Shown one piece after another: positions 53,531 to 57,393 of a DNA stretch of 57,393 nucleotides; the stretch's first letter is position 1; the number at the start of each line of letters is the position of its first letter. The translations under genes were made by a program, and so were the position numbers. Where the stretch lies: assembly GCA_946223075.1 (NCBI GenBank), contig CAMILZ010000016.1, forward strand, positions 1-57,393. Reading direction: 5' to 3'. The notes beneath the pieces are model-generated. The model was not told the origin of the DNA and did no database searches. It worked only from the letters and a program-made list of their open reading frames with translations. The DNA comes from an uncultured Dermabacteraceae bacterium. GTDB lineage: Bacteria; Actinomycetota; Actinomycetes; Actinomycetales; Dermabacteraceae.

Positions 53531-54528
53531 GATTGCTTCTCCTCGCGTGCGTTGTTCTCGATGTCGGCCAGGGCATCGAGATTGTCGAGGTCTTCGGTGT
53601 CGAGGTGCACGTGGGCGTGCGTGAGTGTGCAGCCATGCGCATTCGCGTTGTGGCGAAGCGTGTTCACGAAGGCTGCGATCGCGGGGATCTTGAGCGCGCC
53701 GGGGCGATTCACGATGCCGATTACGCGGTTGTCCAGCTCTTTGACTTCCTTGATGACGACCGTCTCGTTCGGGTAGGCCTCGAGGGCGATCTCGGGGAGA
53801 AGGGCGACGACACCGGTGTTGTGGCCGACGAGGCGCTGGGCGACCGTCGAGTCGTCTGTGCAGTACCGGATGTTGGGCGAAAAGCCGGCGACCTGCGCGT
53901 GGTGACGCAGATTCGCGCTGCACCTGTCGCAGCCGGCAACCCACGCCTCGTCGTTCAAGTCCTTCATGCTGATGTCGTCGCGATCCGCGAGGGGGTGGCC
54001 CTTCGGGAGGATGAGCCGCACCGGGTCGGCGAGGATCGGCGTCCATTCGAGGGCTTCGTTTTCCTCGGGCGGCGTTTGCGAGTAGCGGAAGATCATCGCG
54101 ACGTCGAAATTATTGCCCCGCACGCCTTCGAGTGCTTCGGGCGGCTCGCATTCGGTGAAGCCGAGTTCGATCCCGGGGTAGTCCTTGTCCATGCGTGCAA
54201 GCGTGGGAGGGAGTAGCATCGCCGCGGCCGAAGGGAAGGCGGCGCAGCGCACGAGCCCTTTCTTGAGGGCGGCGAGGTCGTTCATTTCCGTCTCCGCGGC
54301 TTCGAGGTTTGCGGCGATCGCGGCGGCATGTACGGCGAGGCGCGCGCCGGCCTCCGTGGGGGTGACACCGCCCGAGCCACGCACGACGAGCTGCATGCCG
54401 GTGTCTTTTTCGAGGGCGGCGATGTGCTGGGAAACGGCGGGTTGGGTCCACCCGAGCTCGCGCGCTGCGGCGCCAATCGAGCCTTTGGTGACCACCCTGT
54501 TGAAGATCACGAGTCTGCGAGGATCCAT
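53527..54528 (-). CDS. LysR-family transcriptional regulator
   Basis: 333 residues from ATG 54528. N-terminal winged helix (MDPRRLVIFNRVVTKGSIGAAARELGWTQPAVSQHIAALEK, first ~45 residues) and an effector-binding domain with an unusual CDRC pair. A TAGACT box sits exactly 7 nt upstream of the ATG and there is no ribosome site, so the message is probably leaderless. The gene is divergent from manA with 94 bp between starts, and coupled to a small membrane protein downstream. Target genes unknown. Confidence 0.85.
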   Translation of the reverse strand: MDPRRLVIFNRVVTKGSIGAAARELGWTQPAVSQHIAALEKDTGMQLVVRGSGGVTPTEAGARLAVHAAAIAANLEAAETEMNDLAALKKGLVRCAAFPSAAAMLLPPTLARMDKDYPGIELGFTECEPPEALEGVRGNNFDVAMIFRYSQTPPEENEALEWTPILADPVRLILPKGHPLADRDDISMKDLNDEAWVAGCDRCSANLRHHAQVAGFSPNIRYCTDDSTVAQRLVGHNTGVVALLPEIALEAYPNETVVIKEVKELDNRVIGIVNRPGALKIPAIAAFVNTLRHNANAHGCTLTHAHVHLDTEDLDNLDALADIENNAREEKQS

Positions 54529-54622
54529 GCGCGCAAGTCTACAGGCCTCCAAAGGGTTTCTTATGGGGTGTGGGGTGCGTCTAGGATTGATTCTCGTAAC
54601 ACCTTGACTCGGGAGGCACCGG

Positions 54623-55822
54623 ATGCGGCGACTGAGCGGCCATCTCCAGCGCTACGCGTGGGGCTCGCCCACGCTCCTTCCCGAATTCCTTGCGGTTGAG
54701 GCCGACGGCAGCCCGTGGGCGGAGCTGTGGTTCGGTGCCCACCCGCTCGCACCCGCCTCCCTTGAGGAGAGCGGCGAAGCTCTCAACGACGCGATCGCGG
54801 TGAACCCCGAGAGCATGCTCGGCGAGCCCGTCACGCGCGCGTTTGGAAGCAGCCTGCCGTTCCTTCTCAAACTCATCGCGCCGAAGGAACCGCTCTCACT
54901 CCAGGTGCACCCCACGCGCGAGCACGCGCGCGAATGTTTCGCCGCGGAAAACGCCGCGGGCCTTGCGCTCGATTCGCCCGAGCGGAACTACCGCGATGCG
55001 AACCACAAGCCCGAGATGGTGCTCGCGCTCGAACCGTTCGAGGCGCTATGCGGATTCCGCACGCCGCGCAAGGCCGCTTCGATGCTCGAGGGTCTCGAGG
55101 CGCCGCTCGCGAAGCGCATGCTCGCCTTGCTTGAGGCGCAGCCGAGCGCGCACGGGATGCGCGCGGCATTCCGCATGCTCGTCGCGCCCGCGATGCGCCC
55201 CGATCCGGGCGAGATCATTGCGCTCGCGGAGGAGTGCGCCGCGCGCCTCCATGCACGCACGTCGCCCTCGCCGCGCATCGACCGCGCCGTCGCGCTCCTC
55301 AACGAGAAATACCCCGGCGACCCGGGTGTTGCCGCGACGCTTCTTCTCAACCCCGTGTCGCTCAAGCCGGGTGAGGCGATGTTTGTTCCGGCGGGCGCCC
55401 TCCACTCCTACCTGAGCGGGTTCGCTGTCGAGATCATGGCCTCGAGCGACAACGTGCTGCGCGCGGGGATCACCCCAAAAAAAGTCGACGCCGATGAACT
55501 CCTCCAGTGCGTCTCCGTGAGCGCAGCACCGCCGATTCGCATTGCGCCCGAGCGACTCAACGAGGTCACGAGCGCGTACTTCGCCCCAATTGACGATTTC
55601 GAGCTCTCAACCTTCACGAGCGAATCCCGCGATGATTCGTCAGCCCAAACGTTCGTGGGCACGGGCCCGCGCATCGTCGTGTGCCTCGACGGCCCCCTCA
55701 CGCTCGAAACCACCGCGGGCATCGACATGCTCGAACGGGGCGAGGCGGTCTTCATCGCCGCGAGTGAAGGCCCGCTCACGGTGCGTGGGCACGGCAGGCT
55801 CGTGCAAGCGAGCGTCCCGTAG
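54623..55822 (+). CDS. manA: mannose-6-phosphate isomerase, class I
   Basis: 399 residues, ATG with a GGGAGG site. Type I phosphomannose isomerase: zinc ligands Gln94 and His96 in SLQVHPTREH, the Glu of DANHKPE (Glu131) and the His of PAGALHSYLSG; SSDNVLRAGITPKKVD is also characteristic. It interconverts fructose-6-phosphate and mannose-6-phosphate. An interspersed motif copy (55826-55841) lies in the 18-bp gap after its stop. Confidence 0.92.
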   Translation: MRRLSGHLQRYAWGSPTLLPEFLAVEADGSPWAELWFGAHPLAPASLEESGEALNDAIAVNPESMLGEPVTRAFGSSLPFLLKLIAPKEPLSLQVHPTREHARECFAAENAAGLALDSPERNYRDANHKPEMVLALEPFEALCGFRTPRKAASMLEGLEAPLAKRMLALLEAQPSAHGMRAAFRMLVAPAMRPDPGEIIALAEECAARLHARTSPSPRIDRAVALLNEKYPGDPGVAATLLLNPVSLKPGEAMFVPAGALHSYLSGFAVEIMASSDNVLRAGITPKKVDADELLQCVSVSAAPPIRIAPERLNEVTSAYFAPIDDFELSTFTSESRDDSSAQTFVGTGPRIVVCLDGPLTLETTAGIDMLERGEAVFIAASEGPLTVRGHGRLVQASVP

Positions 55823-55825
55823 CCC

Positions 55826-55841
55826 GGTTCCGACGCTTGCC
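55826..55841 (+). repeat. interspersed motif copy between manA and the MATE gene
   Basis: GGTTCCGACGCTTGCC, one of the two best matches in the window and one of the few outside a gene. It fills the gap between the convergent manA and MATE stops. Confidence 0.6.
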
Positions 55842-57217
55842 TACGCCCCGGCGTCCTCGTGTTCTTCGAGGTGCATCCACGCGTCGGTGCGTCCGCGCCA
55901 CCAGAGCGTCGCGGCGCGGGAGGCGAGGAAGACGAACGTGAAAATGGCCCAGAGAATCGCCAGCGCAAAGGGGGAATCGGCGGGGAGCAGGCCGGCGTCG
56001 GAAACCCACCAGAGCCCAAGGGCGAACGGGAGATATGCCCCCATCGTGACGAGCCCGGCAAGCCCGAGATAGCGGGCGTCGCCTGCGCCCATGTAAACCC
56101 CGTCGAGCACAAAGACGTATCCGGCGAGGGGCTGCGCGACGAGGAGAACCACGAGGGCCCACGTGAGCGAGCGCTGCACCGCGGGGTCGGGCGTGAACAC
56201 CTGGGGGAGGGCGAATGAGGCGATGAGGAGAACCGCCGCGACGGCGAGCCCGCCAACGAAAGACCAGCGCACGAGTGTGCGCGTCACGGATTCGACGCTC
56301 TTGCGGTCGCCTGCGCCGAGGTGTTTGCCCGTGAGGGCCTGCGCCGCGATTGCGAGGGAGTCGAGAGCGAGCGCGGTGAGGGAGAAAACCGAGTTCATGA
56401 GCTGATGCGCCGCGAGCGTGACCTCACCGAGCTTGATCGCGATGGCCGTTGCAGTGAGGAGCACGACGCGCATCGTGACCGAGCGAATGAAGAGCCACTG
56501 CCCGTCTTTCCACGCCGAGCTCACGCCCGAGAAATTGGGAACGAGGCTCACGGAGCGGCGTCGGGCACCGCGCACGATGATGCCGATGTACCACGCGGCC
56601 ATGCCCCACTGGCAGATGAGCGTGCCGATCGCCGAGCCCGCGATCCCGAGGTTAAGGCCGAAGATGAGCACCCAGTTGATCGGCACGTTGAGCGCCGCAC
56701 CGACGCCCGCGATGATGAGCGTGATGCGCGTGTCCTGGAGGCCTCGCACGAGCCCGAGCGCCGCTTGGATCATGAGCATCGCGGGCAAACCCGCGGCGGA
56801 GATCTGCAAGTAGGCTGATGCTTCGTGTGCGACTTCGGCGCGAGGGCCGAAGAAGCCGATCACAACATCCGCGCCGAAGCCGAGCACGAGCGCGCACGCG
56901 AGGCCGATGAGGGCGGCGAGCCACGTCGCATCGATGCCCTTCGTGAGTGCTTTCGTGAGGTCACCGGCGCCCACGGCGCGCGCGACCGCCGCCGTCGTTG
57001 AGTATGCGAGGAAGATCGCGAGACCCACGACCGTCGTGAGGATCGTCGAGGCGATCGAAAGGCCAGCGAGGGCCGCGGTGGACACGTGCCCCACAAACGC
57101 TGAATCCACGAGAATAAAGAGCGGTTCAGCGACGAGCGCGCCGAGCGCGGGGATCGCGAGTGCGAGGATGGCGCGGGCGTCGGTGCGGGGGGCATCAAGC
57201 GGGGCAGAAGAACTCAC
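55841..57217 (-). CDS. MATE-family efflux protein (DinF-like)
   Basis: 458 residues, about twelve spans in two homologous halves typical of MATE transporters, with the opening ALAIPALGALVAEPLFILVDSAFVGHVST characteristic of the DinF branch. It exports cationic drugs or other organic compounds using a Na+ or H+ gradient. GTG 57217 has a TAGCAT box 6 nt upstream (57229-57224) and no ribosome site, so a leaderless transcript is likely. It converges with manA. Confidence 0.88.
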   Translation of the reverse strand: MSSSAPLDAPRTDARAILALAIPALGALVAEPLFILVDSAFVGHVSTAALAGLSIASTILTTVVGLAIFLAYSTTAAVARAVGAGDLTKALTKGIDATWLAALIGLACALVLGFGADVVIGFFGPRAEVAHEASAYLQISAAGLPAMLMIQAALGLVRGLQDTRITLIIAGVGAALNVPINWVLIFGLNLGIAGSAIGTLICQWGMAAWYIGIIVRGARRRSVSLVPNFSGVSSAWKDGQWLFIRSVTMRVVLLTATAIAIKLGEVTLAAHQLMNSVFSLTALALDSLAIAAQALTGKHLGAGDRKSVESVTRTLVRWSFVGGLAVAAVLLIASFALPQVFTPDPAVQRSLTWALVVLLVAQPLAGYVFVLDGVYMGAGDARYLGLAGLVTMGAYLPFALGLWWVSDAGLLPADSPFALAILWAIFTFVFLASRAATLWWRGRTDAWMHLEEHEDAGA

Positions 57218-57338
57218 GCCACGATGCTACGGGGACTCGAGGCGCACGCTCGAGGTGCGGGCGGACCAAACGTGATGAGGAAGTCACCGCTCCAATTCGG
57301 TGCGAGCCTCGTTGTTGCGGTAAAGTAGATCCGGTTCA

Positions 57339-57393
57339 GGGGCTATAGCTCAGTTGGTAGAGCGTTTCGTTCGCAATGAAAAGGTCAGGGGTT
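57339..57393 (+). tRNA. tRNA-Ala (anticodon CGC), cut by the window edge
   Basis: It starts GGGGCTA, then TA, the D arm GCTC-AGTTGGTA-GAGC, and an anticodon stem TTTCG/TGAAA around the loop TTCGCAA, which gives anticodon CGC (reads GCG, Ala). The variable loop begins AGGTC and the T stem is reached before the window ends. A TAAAGT box lies at 57321-57326, a plausible -10. Confidence 0.88.

Noticed and set aside
1..57393. CRISPR arrays, prophage, insertion sequences or rRNA genes
   Set aside because: I saw no regular direct repeats with spacers, no transposase, integrase or phage structural proteins, and no rRNA-like sequence on reading the window.

Overview
This window looks like a chromosome segment from a high-GC Actinomycetota species, most likely in the order Micrococcales. 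A Dermabacter/Brachybacterium-type organism is my guess and is not proven by the sequence. The signs are strong GC bias at third codon positions, many GTG/TTG starts, 4-bp ATGA/GTGA gene overlaps, an actinobacterial type VII secretion locus (EccD, EccC), and a DUF5324-like / cyclophilin / rhomboid gene order that usually lies near oriC in actinobacteria. There is no phage, IS element, CRISPR array or rRNA. One tRNA-Ala is cut by the right edge.

Layout. 1-7.9 kb: a type VII secretion operon (small membrane protein, eccD, MinD-like protein with a crippled P-loop, eccC, and a 409-aa partner). 8.2-13.9 kb: a LacI-controlled sugar importer with a GH32 beta-fructosidase. 14.2-20.6 kb: a two-subunit AddAB-like helicase-nuclease; its helicase subunit carries an unusual cysteine-rich insert. 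20.6-27.1 kb: a glycogen-debranching-type glucosidase divergent from a second LacI/ABC sugar-import operon. Neither importer encodes its own ATPase. 27.3-33.5 kb: a SWIM-SNF2 helicase coupled to nnrD, then TerC-like and VIT-like metal transporters. 33.5-38.2 kb: gluQRS, an acetyltransferase, a DUF5324-like protein, ppiA, a rhomboid protease and an SRPBCC protein. 38.3-46 kb: two aldo/keto reductases, an LssY_C protein, two tandem NhaA antiporters and an M20 deacetylase. 46.1-52.1 kb: glycerate kinase, an AbiEii-type toxin module and a heterodimeric ABC exporter. 52.2-57.4 kb: an esterase, a LysR operon, manA, a MATE/DinF exporter and tRNA-Ala.

The most unusual signals are not genes. (1) A short motif, about GGTTCCGACGGTTGCC, recurs in both orientations, mostly inside unrelated genes, and looks like a Chi-like or DNA-uptake-like word. 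(2) A 68-bp inverted-repeat element occurs twice at identical length, at 14025-14092 and 37535-37602. The second copy lies directly beside two DnaA-box-like sequences, where crgA would normally follow the rhomboid gene. (3) Many genes show a TANNNT box 6-7 nt before the start codon and no Shine-Dalgarno sequence, suggesting widespread leaderless transcripts.
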